From Glandiceps talaboti (taxonomy: Eukaryota; Hemichordata; Enteropneusta; Spengelidae): a DNA stretch of 44,000 nucleotides. The translations under genes were made by a program, and so were the position numbers. Below, one piece after another: positions 24,726 to 37,257 of the stretch. The DNA lies in assembly GCF_964340395.1 (NCBI RefSeq), contig NC_135549.1:11738342-11782341 (forward strand), in the 5' to 3' direction. Below the pieces are notes generated by a model. The model saw only the letters and a program-made list of their open reading frames with translations. It ran no database searches and was not told where the DNA came from. Position 1 is the stretch's first letter; every line of letters starts with the position of its first letter.

Positions 24726-24908
24726 TCACAAAGTTGCTATTAAATGTTGAGAAAGTTTCCAAACAAATACAACTCCTTCCCCTTCTTTGCCAAGCTTCGG
24801 AGAAACTTTCAAAATTGAAATAGTGGCATCTTCCAATGTGGTCAAACCAAGAGAAGAAATCATGTCACCAATATGATATGTGAATTGGGAAGACAAGATG
24901 TTACGCAA
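24726..24908 (-). CDS. Coding-like segment of ambiguous strand
   Basis: The minus strand is open for 60 codons and ends in TGA with a protein-like sequence (YHIGDMISSLGLTTLEDA..., ...GKEGEGVVFVWKLSQHL). No acceptor AG exists in the upstream half of the frame. The plus strand of the same DNA has a very strong acceptor (CTTCCCCTTCTTTGCCAAG at about 24796) followed by FGETFKIEIVASSNVVKPRE and a stop. One is probably an antisense shadow of the other; I cannot decide which, or whether either is real. Confidence 0.25.
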   Translation of the reverse strand: MRNILSSQFTYHIGDMISSLGLTTLEDATISILKVSPKLGKEGEGVVFVWKLSQHLIATL

Positions 24909-25164
24909 TATTTTTAGTGTTAGTGCATTTTATTGCATGAGGAGCTAGATAGATAAGTTCTCTGTTGTATATTCTGTATACCCCAAGGCTGATGAATGTC
25001 AGTCATAGTCTAAGATTTCTCTAGAGAGACATTGTTGTCATTTGCCTTTTATAAGTAATGCAATCATCGTAGTTGCATGGAATGTAATATATATATGGTG
25101 AGAAAGTACCAAAAATGTTGCTTCTTTTAAACTTGCCAATGTAATGCAATAACTGTAATCTTAC

Positions 25165-25246
25165 CTGCAATTATAAGCCTTGGTATTTTCATCACTATTG
25201 GAAGATAGCATCTACAATCTGTATCTAGATGTTGTCTTGTTAGCAT
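25165..25246 (-). CDS. Candidate coding exon, minus strand, strong donor
   Basis: Ends at a consensus donor (TTGCAG|GTAAGAT). The frame opens at an ATG at 25246 (MLTRQHLDTDCRCYLPIVMK...), or the exon begins at 25218 after ATACAG. In the latter case two leading bases would complete the codon left by the 27073-27109 donor. Plausible, but unsupported by any recognised domain. Confidence 0.22.
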
Positions 25247-25388
25247 TTATAGCAAGCAATACATCAAATAGTTGCATCAAGAAGTACAAAAGCCACAATT
25301 GCATAGGTGTAGCCAACAGGCAAATTTGTGGTTTTCATTAACTATATGTTGTTTCAGATCAAAATGATGTTTTTAATAGAATCTCTCC

Positions 25389-25439
25389 CCCCAAAAAACA
25401 AAAACAAAACAAAAACAAACAAACAACAACAACAAACAG
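25389..25439. repeat. A/C-rich simple repeat
   Basis: (CAAAA)/(CAA)n stretch. Confidence 0.9.
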
Positions 25440-25449
25440 CAATGCATAA

Positions 25450-26560
25450 CAACAAAAAATTTGGGGAGAGTGTTTAGCTGTTCTTAAGTGTCCTCCCATT
25501 GGTGGTGAAGGATATCAGTTCTCCCTGCCTCACTGGATTTCAAATTCCCTTCCAGCCCACTGGCCACCTTGTATTGTGAATGATTTACCTACTCTCCACC
25601 AAGAAAAAGTTTGTGCTCTCCACTATACCAACAATTCAGTTTGGTGTACACAATGTGCAGTTACCTTACAGACTGTCATCATGTTGTAATTCCCCTCCCA
25701 CTGTATCAAAATCAGGACTTACACACTGCAATTCTTCCTTGTTTGCTCCCCTCCTGCTACTGATAAAAAAATTTGCCTGTCCACTGAAAAATTGCATAAG
25801 AACACCTTTTTTGCCATAACAGCTTCATTGACTGTACCTGATTCTATACATTTAGTCAGCTAATTCTTTTTTTTTTATTAAACCAGTGTATAATATATGT
25901 TCTCATGAAACAGACTCCGCATAGTATTTCTAGTTTTTTTCCTTTACCTGGCAGTACATCTTTTACTGTCACTACTAATTTTGCTGTGGTGAATAAAATC
26001 TGATATATGTACTCTTTAGTTGACGAATGAGACATTTCTTCAATCTTGCCTTGTCTCCAGTGACCTATGTAAAATACTAGCTATATTTCAGTGGTCTTTT
26101 GTTTTTATGATGCCATCAAAATGACATTTAACTTGCAGACTATTCTTCAAATGCAAGATTTTATTACATTTATGTGGTTATAGGTGACATTCTTCAGTGA
26201 TGTTCTATCTGTCTTCTGTATGTTTTCAATCTCTAGGTAACTGTACATTGCACACAAATGTACTAAATGTATATATTTTCAGTCTATTGTAAAACATTGT
26301 AAACAGATCTAGAATTGCTGTGTATACAAAACATCTGTAGCAATACTTGTCATCATTCAAATACCAATGTCATTGAAACTGAATTTTTTAAACAATGCCG
26401 GCATCAGCTGCATGATAATGATATCTAATTTTATATCTTTAAAAATGTTAATTAGTTGATTAAACTTTCTGATCATTACATCTTAGTGTGCCAATGGTGT
26501 GATGTGAAGGAGGAATCAATTAATCAATAGACCTTATTGTTCCCAAGTGGTGAATTGTGT
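25450..26560. other. Non-coding AT-rich DNA
   Basis: A 79-codon plus frame at 25580-25819 has no splice or family support. Nothing else seen. Confidence 0.45.
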
Positions 26561-26570
26561 GTGATGTAAC

Positions 26571-27014
26571 ATCCATCCATCCATCCATCCATACATACAT
26601 ACATACATACATACATACATACATACATACATACATACATCCATACATCCATACATACATACATCCCCCCACACATACATACATACACATAAGTATGTAT
26701 GTACGTACGTACTTACATATGTACATACATACATACATATCCATTCATACATACATACGTACGTACGTACGTACGTACGTATGTACGTATATACGTACAT
26801 ACATATATACCGATGTACATACATATGTACATACATACATACATACATACATACATACATACATCCCCCCATACACAAACACATGTACATGTGTACATAC
26901 ATATATTCATCCATACATACGTACGTATGTACATACATGCATACATACATAGTTTTACATACATACATACATACATTCATACATCCCCTCCACCCACCCA
27001 CCCATCCATCCATG
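26571..27014. repeat. (ATCC)/(ATAC)/(GTAC)n compound microsatellite, about 440 bp
   Basis: Tetranucleotide array open in several frames on both strands. Includes self-complementary (ACGT)n at 26757-26780 able to extrude a cruciform. Confidence 0.97.
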
Positions 27015-27072
27015 GACACATAGCATGGCTTGTGTGTTATTTTTTGTGATACATGCATTGTGTTAAACTTAC

Positions 27073-27109
27073 CTTTTACACAACACAGGAGTATGGTGCT
27101 CTTCTCCAT
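27073..27109 (-). CDS. Candidate first coding exon, minus strand, strong donor
   Basis: An ATG at 27109 (MEKSTILLCCVK) runs into an excellent donor (AAAAG|GTAAGTTT). The frame is also open upstream, so this could be an internal exon. It lies at the edge of the CpG-poor domain, where the 5' end of a minus-strand gene covering 16-27 kb would be expected. The next phase-compatible candidate is at 25165-25218. Confidence 0.25.
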
Positions 27110-27391
27110 TGATTGTGGTAAATGTAATATGGCATTAAGTGTAAAGCAATGTGAGGGTACAGTGTGAAAAAATATTAAATAATTTAGATATTATTACCCA
27201 ATACTTTTCTTCGTTCAACCAAGGAATATATGAGTGAAGTAAAAGGGACCCATGTTGTGACTCATAGTGACAAAACCCACATGTGACAAGTAATTTCCAA
27301 CTAAATGAAAAAAAAAATATGTGGGAATAATTGTACCTAAATCATAATTTATGGAAAGCTTGGAAATTTTGAATTTGATTCATATTTTGAG

Positions 27392-27484
27392 TACTATGTA
27401 ACCGTTGATGTGGACTTGAATTTTCATGACAGAACAATCACCGCTCATCACATCGTAACGGTTCCCATACAATCACTTTCGATA
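27392..27484 (+). CDS. Candidate 93-bp internal exon, plus strand
   Basis: Part of a stop-free frame from 27341 to TGA at 27554-27556. It lies between CATATTTTGAG and the donor CGATA|GTAAGC, phase 0-0, and reads YYVTVDVDLNFHDRTITAHH.... The codons show purine-first bias and the stretch is CpG-bearing. No ATG opens the frame. Family unknown. Confidence 0.22.
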
Positions 27485-27860
27485 GTAAGCGCCCTCACAG
27501 GCAACGTTTGTATACCATGGAGAAACAAGACAAATGTGGGTATAACAAGTAAATGACGGAAATAACTAAATGTTGAAATAAAAGGTGGCATGGCATGATG
27601 GTGTTAAACTTGCACTAGCTGCAACTGAGATATTTTATACATCATGAAGCCAGAGCTAGTAAATTAACTAAAAAGTGACATAAGAATACATTGCATTCAA
27701 TGTTATCAGTGGGTAGTTTGGATTTGAGTCTGTCTTCATGTTAAAACTACACTAGTTTGTAACTATAATGTTGTTTTTCGACCAGACAATCACAATATAT
27801 TCACTGACAATTGTTGATATACCAATAATTAGACATTGTACTTGTTATAATCAGTGGTCG

Positions 27861-27883
27861 CATCCATCCATCCATCCATCCAT
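27861..27883. repeat. (ATCC)n microsatellite
   Basis: Five units, the same motif as the left end of the 26.57-kb array. Confidence 0.92.
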
Positions 27884-29853
27884 ACATATTGCAGTAAGAG
27901 GTTTAAACGCCTACTTCCATTAGTCGGATCAGTAGATGTTTACACTCAGTGTGCAATGAATGTGTTTAACTGAGTTTGCTTTAGGATTGGCAATCTACTA
28001 ATTAATGTAAACTCTGATAACACAGTAATACTAACAGCTGTAGGAAATAGGGAAAACACGGAGAGGAAACGATAGTTATGCTGGCAATATTTAAAACTTG
28101 TATACAGCTAGAAAAATATGTTCACTCGCAGGTGATTCGATATTGTTCAAGGTGTACGTTATTACATGTATGAATAAGTAATTATATCTAATCTTTTCGA
28201 ACACATTTTCAAAAACAAAAGCTCTCTTGCAGCCAGTGCGACCGGGTTTTGACGGATTGGTTATGTATAACCCACTTTTGACCTAGCTTCATTCTATGAG
28301 TATGAGGGCACACTATCACATTAATTCAAACGTCGCTTGTTGGACAACCTTTCCTGTCGATGTATAGAAGCTTCCATTCTCCGTGACGAATGTGTGTTTT
28401 CCCAATAGGACGGAGGGAAATAAGAACGGCGGACATGTCGCTTTCATAAAACACCCAATGGCATGTCCTTTCAATATTGCCGCCTGATGATTTTAAATCG
28501 AGATCAAGTGGACCCAGATCTTGTTTATTTGAAAGATTGTGTGATTCATAAGCTTACCTTTCCCTACTATTTCTTCCCATGCGATTATATATATATAAAT
28601 TCAGAAATATATCCAGACATTTGTAATTAACTCTCACAGTGGTCATTATTCATTTTTATAGTTTATGTGCATCCAAATCGTTAATAACTGTGTTTGTCTT
28701 TATTTCTTCGTAACTTGAGAACAATATATATTTCATCAAGATAAATAAGAAAACTTGTATTCAATGTTAACGAATTTATTTTATTCATTGTGGTTACATA
28801 ATTGCACTAAAGTGGTTGTTTTGTCGTGCGAAGAAAATCGGAGACGTACAAGGGATCGTGACGTAGCGACTGGTTAATTATAATTTCGGAAAATGATAAA
28901 AACAATTAGAAAATAGAATATATAACATTTGTTGACTGTATTGGAAAAGATAATTCGTATGACTTTCTAAAGAATGTACCATTTGTCAATTAGAGTGGAA
29001 GAAGGCTTATAACATCTTTTCAATACATCGCAAAGTAAATTTACATGCTGCAACTCTTACTATATCATTCGATTTATTGTGATATTATGCAACATAAACA
29101 CAATACCAAGAAGGGGTGAGCTCAAAACTGACGATGTGAATGTAACTTGAACATACAAATATTGGTAATGTAAAGGTTAGGACTAAATTTAGGTGTGAGA
29201 TACAGTTTTCTGGCAGTAATACCACAAAATTGGCCCAGAATAAAAGAATGGCCCATATAATCCTGATGGCGCCACCAAATAAGATAACACTGAGGCGATG
29301 ACTTGGGATAGTGACATATTCCTGTAGGACATACCACATACTAGTAACACTGTGATAATACATAAGAACAGGAATTAAGAAATAAGTACCTTAAGTTCTT
29401 ACAAAAACACGACTATCTTCACAAGTAACATCACAGTGTAACACGACTTTAGGCATACAATAATATCAAATCTTAGATAAATAATGATATCCGAATATTA
29501 TTACCAAAAAGTACACGTGATAATTTGCCGTCTCGTAGAATATGACATAGCTACAAATGTAACAGACGATCGATTTTGACACATCATTTTGTAATATTTT
29601 TTATTATGGACGAATTAAACGGCTATGACTAGTAATCATTTTGTGACAAAAGGCATGAGAAATCTTAAATGTGTGTGTGATCGAATTTTTCACTTTTTTT
29701 CAATTCTGATATTATAAGGTGTTATTCAAAATTATGACGTTTCAAGAGTAACAGTGCTATATAATTAAAGAAAAAACCTTACTGTCAATTTCTGCTTCTT
29801 CAAGTCGTTTTGAAAATTGACAATCTGTGATGCTGCAACCAAGCACAATGGCA

Positions 29854-29859
29854 TTTATT
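29854..29859 (-). terminator. Possible poly(A) signal of the first GPCR
   Basis: AATAAA on the minus strand, about 180 bp after the stop codon at 30036. Confidence 0.45.
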
Positions 29860-30035
29860 TTTTCCAGTCAGTACAATAACTGTATCAGGATATTGTTTTT
29901 CCACTTTGAAATGCACCTCTATTAATGGTATGGCAGATTTCAAAGACACTCAATGTGGCACTGACAACTTCAGTGTTTGGTTTCACTTGGCAATTTACCA
30001 TTATCGTTCAACAAGCTTTACTTTCTGACACACTA

Positions 30036-31088
30036 TCATGGCGATATGGGAGTATCAATGTTTTTCGAGACAGTGTTTTGTGATGTGTTCATGTTATATT
30101 GAAGCTCCTGTTCGTTAGTTTTAATTTTATAGCAGAATCCGTATGCTTTGCGACAGGCTTTTCTGTATTTCGTACTCATTACCTTGTATAAGAAGGGGTT
30201 AATTGCTGAATTGACCAGGATCAAGGTACCAGATATACTTTCCAGTGTGTCTATAGATTGGGTAACACCAGCACTTCGCCACAGTCTTAATCTCCATCCA
30301 CTAACGATAATCCAAGTAACAATCGTTGGAAACGTACAGATGAAGAACACCAGCGTAGTGGCCACGGTAACTCGTACTACCTGTATGCATTCCTTTTGTA
30401 TGGACTGATCTAGGCCCAAAGGAGCAGCAGCTCTTGACCTTCGCCTCATTTCACGTATTATGAGAGAGTACATCATGGTTGTGATAAGTATACTGACACA
30501 GAAGGGGATTGTAAACACCAACCAATATCCCAATTCGGCGTCGTCGACATCATCATCGGATACAGCGACTCCGCATGAAGCAGCTACTGGTGCGCCAAAA
30601 CAGGCGCTGCATATCCATGATACGACAACCACCTTCCAGCATCTACTGGTGGTATTCAAAAATTCGGCTTTCCAGGGATGACATACAGCCACGTATCTTT
30701 CTAAACTTATTATTGTCACCATAATGCAGGATTCGAACAAACTCATTGGAAGTGTCACCATTGAGAACCAACACACTATATTAGTTGATCTAAATTGTTC
30801 CTGGCGAGAAATGCAAATGTTGATGGCTTGAAACACAAGAAGCATAGTATCGGCAACACTCAAGTTAAGAAGATAGTAATTTGTGATTGTCCTGACAGCC
30901 TTTACTCGAGACATAACGAACATAAAACAACCATTGCCTATAAGTCCAATAACGATGATGAAGGTACCAATAATAGTTTGGATATCATTCGACATGTTAA
31001 AGATGTCTTCTTGTTTCTGCGTGTCTGTTGTTAAATTGTAAATCTCCGAATCCTCTTCCAACCATGTTTTCTCACTAATATTTGCCAT
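30036..31088 (-). CDS. Class A (rhodopsin-family) GPCR, single exon, intact, orphan
   Basis: A 350-residue seven-transmembrane receptor in one uninterrupted frame. Seen: three N-glycosylation sequons in the extracellular N-tail (N3, N18, N31); TM1 about 36-60 with G51-N52; TM2 about 69-91 with D80 in SVAD; C106 at the top of TM3 pairing by family rule with C172 in ECL2; E130-R131-Y132 followed by VAVCHP; W158 in TM4; P195 in TM5; TM6 about 238-262 with F249..C251-T-F-P254; TM7 with NSAINPFLY 293-301. The tail holds a basic helix 8 (KYRKACRK) and C319, a possible palmitoylation site. The length is usual for the family. The start has A at -3 and G at +4. Odd: the TM6 toggle tryptophan (CWxP) is replaced (CTFP). 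An AATAAA on the minus strand at 29854-29859 could be the poly(A) signal. By family knowledge the ERY/CHP type resembles neuropeptide receptors (TRH-, FMRFamide-receptor-like); the ligand is unknown. Confidence 0.93.
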   Translation of the reverse strand: MANISEKTWLEEDSEIYNLTTDTQKQEDIFNMSNDIQTIIGTFIIVIGLIGNGCFMFVMSRVKAVRTITNYYLLNLSVADTMLLVFQAINICISRQEQFRSTNIVCWFSMVTLPMSLFESCIMVTIISLERYVAVCHPWKAEFLNTTSRCWKVVVVSWICSACFGAPVAASCGVAVSDDDVDDAELGYWLVFTIPFCVSILITTMMYSLIIREMRRRSRAAAPLGLDQSIQKECIQVVRVTVATTLVFFICTFPTIVTWIIVSGWRLRLWRSAGVTQSIDTLESISGTLILVNSAINPFLYKVMSTKYRKACRKAYGFCYKIKTNEQELQYNMNTSQNTVSKNIDTPISP

Positions 31089-31396
31089 AGTTTAGGTCAA
31101 GCTTCAACTTCGTAATAAGATCTGTTCAGAAACCAAAGCAAATTTAGTAAACTTCACAATGTCCTGGTTGCCAATAATAATAACGAAGACGATAGACTGA
31201 TTCTCAACGCAAACATCGTACTCATTCGATCAAAAGCAAATAGGAGTAATCATTTATCAATATCTTGTTACTTGTACTAGTAAATAATAAAGTAGAATTC
31301 AGAGTAAAAAGCTTACTGTGTTGGTATATCCTGATGGTTGATAATGAAATTACACGTCTAAAGTCTTGAAATTCCCAACGAAAGTAAATACACGGG

Positions 31397-31419
31397 AAGA
31401 GAGAGAGAGAGAGAGAGAG
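31397..31419. repeat. (GA)n microsatellite
   Basis: Dinucleotide array about 310 bp upstream of the first GPCR start. Confidence 0.95.
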
Positions 31420-31568
31420 CTATGTCCAATGAACTCCTTTGTCACCGTGTGCTACTGTAACTGTCAAATATGAGGTGTGGTAAAAAATATCGATGCTTGT
31501 AAATCTCAAGTGCACCATGTAATAGAGTTATGTATTTCCAGGGTAGTATATTATATCGATAAAAATAA

Positions 31569-31578
31569 TGACGACGAC

Positions 31579-31622
<44 letters not shown>

Positions 31623-31626
31623 CGAT
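31569..31626. repeat. (GAT)n microsatellite
   Basis: Near-perfect trinucleotide array. The poly-Asp (plus) and poly-Ile (minus) frames are artefacts. Confidence 0.96.
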
Positions 31627-31629
31627 AGT

Positions 31630-33001
<1,372 letters not shown>

Positions 33002-33090
33002 CTCGGTGAGTATCAATCTGCTATAAGACAGTGCTCTATACCGCAGTGGCAGAGCGTAATAGTTTTGGTAGTACTGGAACTCTTTCTTGG

Positions 33091-33131
33091 GTGTAACTCG
33101 GAGTTTCACGCATATTGCGATCATCAGACAC
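33091..33131 (-). ncRNA. Hammerhead ribozyme-like motif, minimal type I, intact CTGATGA core
   Basis: Read on the minus strand: GTGT (stem I 5' side), CTGATGA core, stem II CGCA-ATA-TGCG flanked by a U-U mismatch, GAA(A) core, stem III ACT-CCG-AGT, U at the cleavage position, then ACAC (stem I 3' side). All three helices and the conserved core positions fall in the correct order and spacing within 41 nt. The weak points are the U-U at the base of stem II and the 3-bp stem III with a U at position 17. A very short stem III is typical of retroelement hammerheads. Activity is inferred, not shown. Confidence 0.5.
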
Positions 33132-33137
33132 TCTGAT

Positions 33138-33178
33138 GTGTCCGATGATCGCAATATGCGTGAAACTCCGAGTTACAC
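33138..33178 (+). other. Hammerhead-like motif copy with core substitution
   Basis: The plus-strand arm has the same order of elements, but the core reads CCGATGA instead of CTGATGA. This single difference between the two arms should abolish or strongly reduce cleavage. Confidence 0.45.
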
Positions 33179-33204
33179 CCAAGAAAGAGTTCCAGTACTA
33201 CCAA

Positions 33205-33319
<115 letters not shown>

Positions 33320-33664
33320 AGTAATATATTACTTGTACTTTATGTTTGAAATTAAATTAAGGAGTAATTTTTCATGTCTTAACAGTCAAAAATGACAGCA
33401 AAAATAAACACACTTAGTTTGTATGCGTAAGTTCATCAACACAAAGCTTATATTTCCATTGTAGATATCGTACGTTAGGGTCGTTCTTTTGCATGACACC
33501 ATACCGAAACTGTAACAGGATAAAAAACAATAATTAAGCAAGTCTTGATATGTTGTTGAAGTTTTATGGATAACTGGTTTTAAATTGTGGTTGTTGTACT
33601 TCTATGAAGTGAAACATTGTCCTTGCTTTGATGTAGAGTGTATGTAATGTTCTTTCCAACAGAT

Positions 33665-33676
33665 AACTATATTAAA
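33665..33676. repeat. Target-site duplication, left copy
   Basis: AACTATATTAAA, identical to 33943-33954, flanks the LINE fragment. Confidence 0.8.
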
Positions 33677-33942
33677 TATATATCTATTACGGCGTATGCT
33701 GTTGGTCAGCTCGGCGCTTCACAAAATTATCGTGGAGTTCCACTTCCACCTGTCACTGGTAACTTCCGTGAGCAATTCGGAGCCTAGTTTTAGGTTTGGG
33801 TTGATTTCTTTCAGCTCGGTGTTTACCATGTTGATCCATGTGGTTTTGGGTCTTCCTGCCTTGTGGTTTTTTACATGGCGTTAGAGCTTCTACAAGGGCT
33901 AGCCTGGCTGGTGATTTCTCAGGTAGTCTCATGAGATGGCCG
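33677..33942 (-). mobile_element. 5'-truncated LINE (non-LTR retrotransposon) tail with frameshift
   Basis: The minus strand encodes the C-terminal end of a non-LTR reverse transcriptase protein: GHLMRLPEKSPARLALVEAL in one frame, then after a frameshift GRPKTTWINMVNTELKEIN and DRWKWNS, with a stop at 33719-33721. The GHxxRxP...GRPxxxW...DRxxW pattern is the usual tail of LINE ORF2. The insertion is bounded by identical 12-bp copies of AACTATATTAAA (33665-33676 and 33943-33954), a target-site duplication that shows 5' truncation at integration. Dead copy; no function. Confidence 0.85.
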
Positions 33943-33954
33943 AACTATATTAAA
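33943..33954. repeat. Target-site duplication, right copy
   Basis: AACTATATTAAA, identical to 33665-33676. The pair defines a 266-bp insertion. Confidence 0.8.
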
Positions 33955-34462
33955 GGCCTAATAAAAAAAAGTGTGCACGTAGTTCCGATTACGCTCAATT
34001 TTAGAATAGGTGGGGTAGGCAGACTTTTTATTTTATTTTGTTATATATATATTTTATTTGTGAGTGTCTAGTTCAGGTTTTCCGAATGGTCTCTGTATTG
34101 TTTATTTCTTCCAAACTGTAATTGTGGCTGTACATCTGATAGTTTTTTTTTTAAAAGTTGATGTAAGTTTTCACATCCACTATTTCTCGCGAGACTTCAC
34201 AGTTTTTGCGATTTTATTTTATTTTTTCCTGGCAGTGAAAAGCAGGTGGGGTTGGGTAATCGGAACCAATTATTTTTTTAGGCCTAATCTAACATTCACG
34301 GCCCAATACTAACAGTACTAGTGTCCTATGCCAATGAAATGTGTACATACTATACATGCACATGAGATGTTTTCTAATCCAAAACATTTCACCAAGACAA
34401 AATACATCTGAGTGGTTCTATAATCATGTGTTTAGATGATGGTTAGGGGTATACCATTTGGG

Positions 34463-34540
34463 GTTTTTTTTGTTTGTTTGTTTGTTTGTTTTTTTTGTTT
34501 TTTTTTGTTTTGTTTTTTTTTTTTTTTGGGGGGGGGGGGC
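34463..34540. repeat. T-rich (TTTG)n tract ending in G-run
   Basis: Low-complexity T/G stretch followed by about 12 G. Confidence 0.93.
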
Positions 34541-37020
34541 TGGAGGATTTGGACCCAACAATATTTTTTTTCAACCACGATGACAGCAGATTGTTTTTCG
34601 AGAGTAACTAGATAGCAACTTTTATTTTACCGAGTAGGGGTATAGCCAATTTTTAAATATAAATATATGCTTTATATTTGACTTTCACCCGTCGTGTCGC
34701 GTCGCATCGTGTAACATTTTGTTTTTGAAATTGAATTTCCTCATAACAGGAGACATACAGTCATGATAAATGTAGCTTATATCAAAAGAAAGAGGTAACA
34801 ATGAATGCAGCTTTCATATTCCGAAACTTAAAGTGGCTAGTAAAATTGGAAAGTAGACAGTAACTAAAGGTTGATTAGAAGTTTGAGGGAACAAAGTGGG
34901 TAGGGAATGGGAGGGGGATGGGGGTTCACTCAAGGTACTAAGTCATTTGAATTGGAATTTGACATGTGTAGCTAGTTTCTGCACTTGATGTACAACAAAA
35001 AATCTTTAGCTCATACCCTGGAAACAATGTTTTGTCTTGAGTTGGTCTGAATTCCCCCCCCCCTTGCTTTTGGCCAGCAACAAATTTTCTTTCTTTCTCG
35101 AAACCCCCCACCCCCACTCCCCAAGGTGTACCCGTTAACTACAGACATTGGATTAGCACAAATCAAAACAGTTGGTGTGAACATAGATTATTGAATGGAT
35201 GGCGCAAATGACTGTGCAATTCTGTTCTCAAGTCTGGCATCACGTCGTCATAGTAACATACCCGAGGGAGACAGACATTAATTCAGAATGAAAACTTAGA
35301 CCAAAAAGTCTACACAACTTGCATGGTATACATATTATACTGATGTTGCGTGGAAGGGATGGGGTGGGGATATTTTATGGTAGTCACTGCCGTATATTTC
35401 AAGTATGAAATCGCAATTATTTGAAGACATTAACTTTTTAAAATTAATGTAAATATGCCGGAGGGTAAAACGACTTTTCGTGGAATTGTTTACATTGAAT
35501 GCGATACGTTACAGTAATGAAACATTAAAGAATATACAACCCCCGTGGATATTGCATTAGCACGTCAGTTGATTAAAGAATTACATTTGGGTATATGAAA
35601 TCCTGACAGGATATTAGGCAATATGTAGTCATTATACATATATCATGTCTTGTAAAGAAACTGGTCATCCAGCCTGTGCATATCTATTACATGTAGATAT
35701 TATGATAAAACAGAAATGAGTATTTTAACTTTGAAAGACGTCATCGAATCGGATATGGATAACACATTCTTATATAACCAACCCATTGTACTGGAAGAAA
35801 GGAACTTTTTAAAGTCATGATATAGTAAAGTTATATTTTGAAGATTAATTAACCAATTACCTTTTGTAGTTTATAGAAACTCCATGCACGTCTTGCAAAT
35901 AGTCCACGTTAGCTATCCATACACACATGGAGGCATTAAATAAAAGTCATCACTACATCACTTCCAGTCTGCACATGCATTGGTTCCTTCGCCATATATT
36001 GAAAAGTCACTTTGATTACTATTTACTTGTGATTTTGTTTTCCCGGTTTCTTTACCACCACTTGCGTTATGTTGTTTCACATTATTTTCTTCAGATAGGA
36101 ACACTAAGTAAAGTTGTTTTATTAATTAAGCCCAACCTCTCATATATATTTCCACTTATTAGTAAAAGAAATGAAAAAAAACCCCAAGATAATAGTGTTT
36201 GGGAAATCTACGCTGGGATGCTTTCTTATCAAATCGGTACAAGGTGGTCAGAATCGTAGTCAGTATCACTTAAACTACAAAATGCCAGTGAAGAAAATAA
36301 TTTGATAAGATAGAGAACTGTGAAGATACTTGGTTGAAATATAAAAAAGCTTCCAAATTACAAGAGGTGCTAGACAATCAACAGTCGACTCGGAGTTGTT
36401 TCAATATTAAACATGTTTCTTGATGGTATATCTAGTAATGTCGGGGTCATCCTAGATAGTTATTGTAATTGATGTAATGACAATATGTCAGGTAAAACAA
36501 GCAGACAAACAAACGAAGAATAGAAAACGAAAAAATAAATCGATGTGGGTCTGTTCTTGATATGTTTTATTACATATCCCAAATTTACCGACAAATCTGG
36601 CGTGGAATCCTTTCAACCTTTGTTTGATGAAAACATCTCATGGCAGCTTTAGTTTCTGCTTGCTCCGTGTCACTTGGTAACCCACATACATAAAGTAATC
36701 GACTCGCTAGACTAGATTTCTTCTTATTACAATTTTTATTACATACCGATTACTTATAAATGAAATAGTCCTTGTAAAACTTACAATACTCATGATAATG
36801 ACGGAAGAGGTCAAATGAGTCACTCTTTGACTAATAGTACAATCTATATGATAACTACATCTACAAATATAATGGTATACCTAACATTTGAACACCCAGC
36901 TTATTCCAAGTCGAAATACCGTAGGTCATATCCAAATTCGATCAACATCTATAAAAGTAAAGACGGGTAATATGCACGACATCATCAGTACACTGTAAAC
37001 AGGTTATGTGTGCATTTACA
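34541..37020. other. Intergenic DNA
   Basis: C-runs near 35054-35063 and 35105-35125, and a 110-codon plus frame at 35927-36259 of low coding quality. No gene supported. Confidence 0.45.
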
Positions 37021-37038
37021 GCTTGTACGACTGCAACT

Positions 37039-37050
37039 TGTCACGTGACA
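37039..37050. promoter_or_regulatory. 12-bp palindrome with CACGTG E-box
   Basis: TGTCACGTGACA in a locally CpG-bearing patch (37020-37100). CACGTG is the classic bHLH-zip site; whether it is used here is unknown. Confidence 0.3.
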
Positions 37051-37257
37051 GTCACGGTTCAAGTGAAAACAGTGTCGATAGCTGATATCGCGGTGACGGA
37101 GATTACATCATTATAAAGAGAAATGCTGCTGCGTTATTAATCGTAAATACTGAATTTGACCAGATATACCTAATACACCGCAAATGTATATGTAAGTGGC
37201 TTTAATAATTATATAACAAACTCTTGTCACATTTACCATTTTTAGCACAACTGAATG

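Larger units (their letters stand above)
27557..30030. other. Intergenic DNA with CpG-richer block at 28.2-28.5 kb
   Basis: The block 28240-28460 has many CpG (CGGAGGG, ACGGCGG, GTCGC) and could be a promoter/5' UTR for the minus-strand gene to its left. No TATA or recognised motif is decisive. Confidence 0.35.

Noticed and set aside
26534-27109. 191-residue minus frame over the ATAC array
   Set aside because: Microsatellite translation, except for its first 12-13 codons, which are kept separately as a candidate exon because of the strong donor.
28325-28438. 36-codon minus frame (MSAVLISLRPIGKTHIRHGE...) in the CpG-rich block
   Set aside because: Ends at a stop with no good donor inside; kept only as part of a possible promoter/5' region.
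29085-29363. 92-residue hydrophobic minus frame with an overlapping 71-residue frame
   Set aside because: No receptor or transposase motif could be matched; the composition suits chance in AT-rich DNA.
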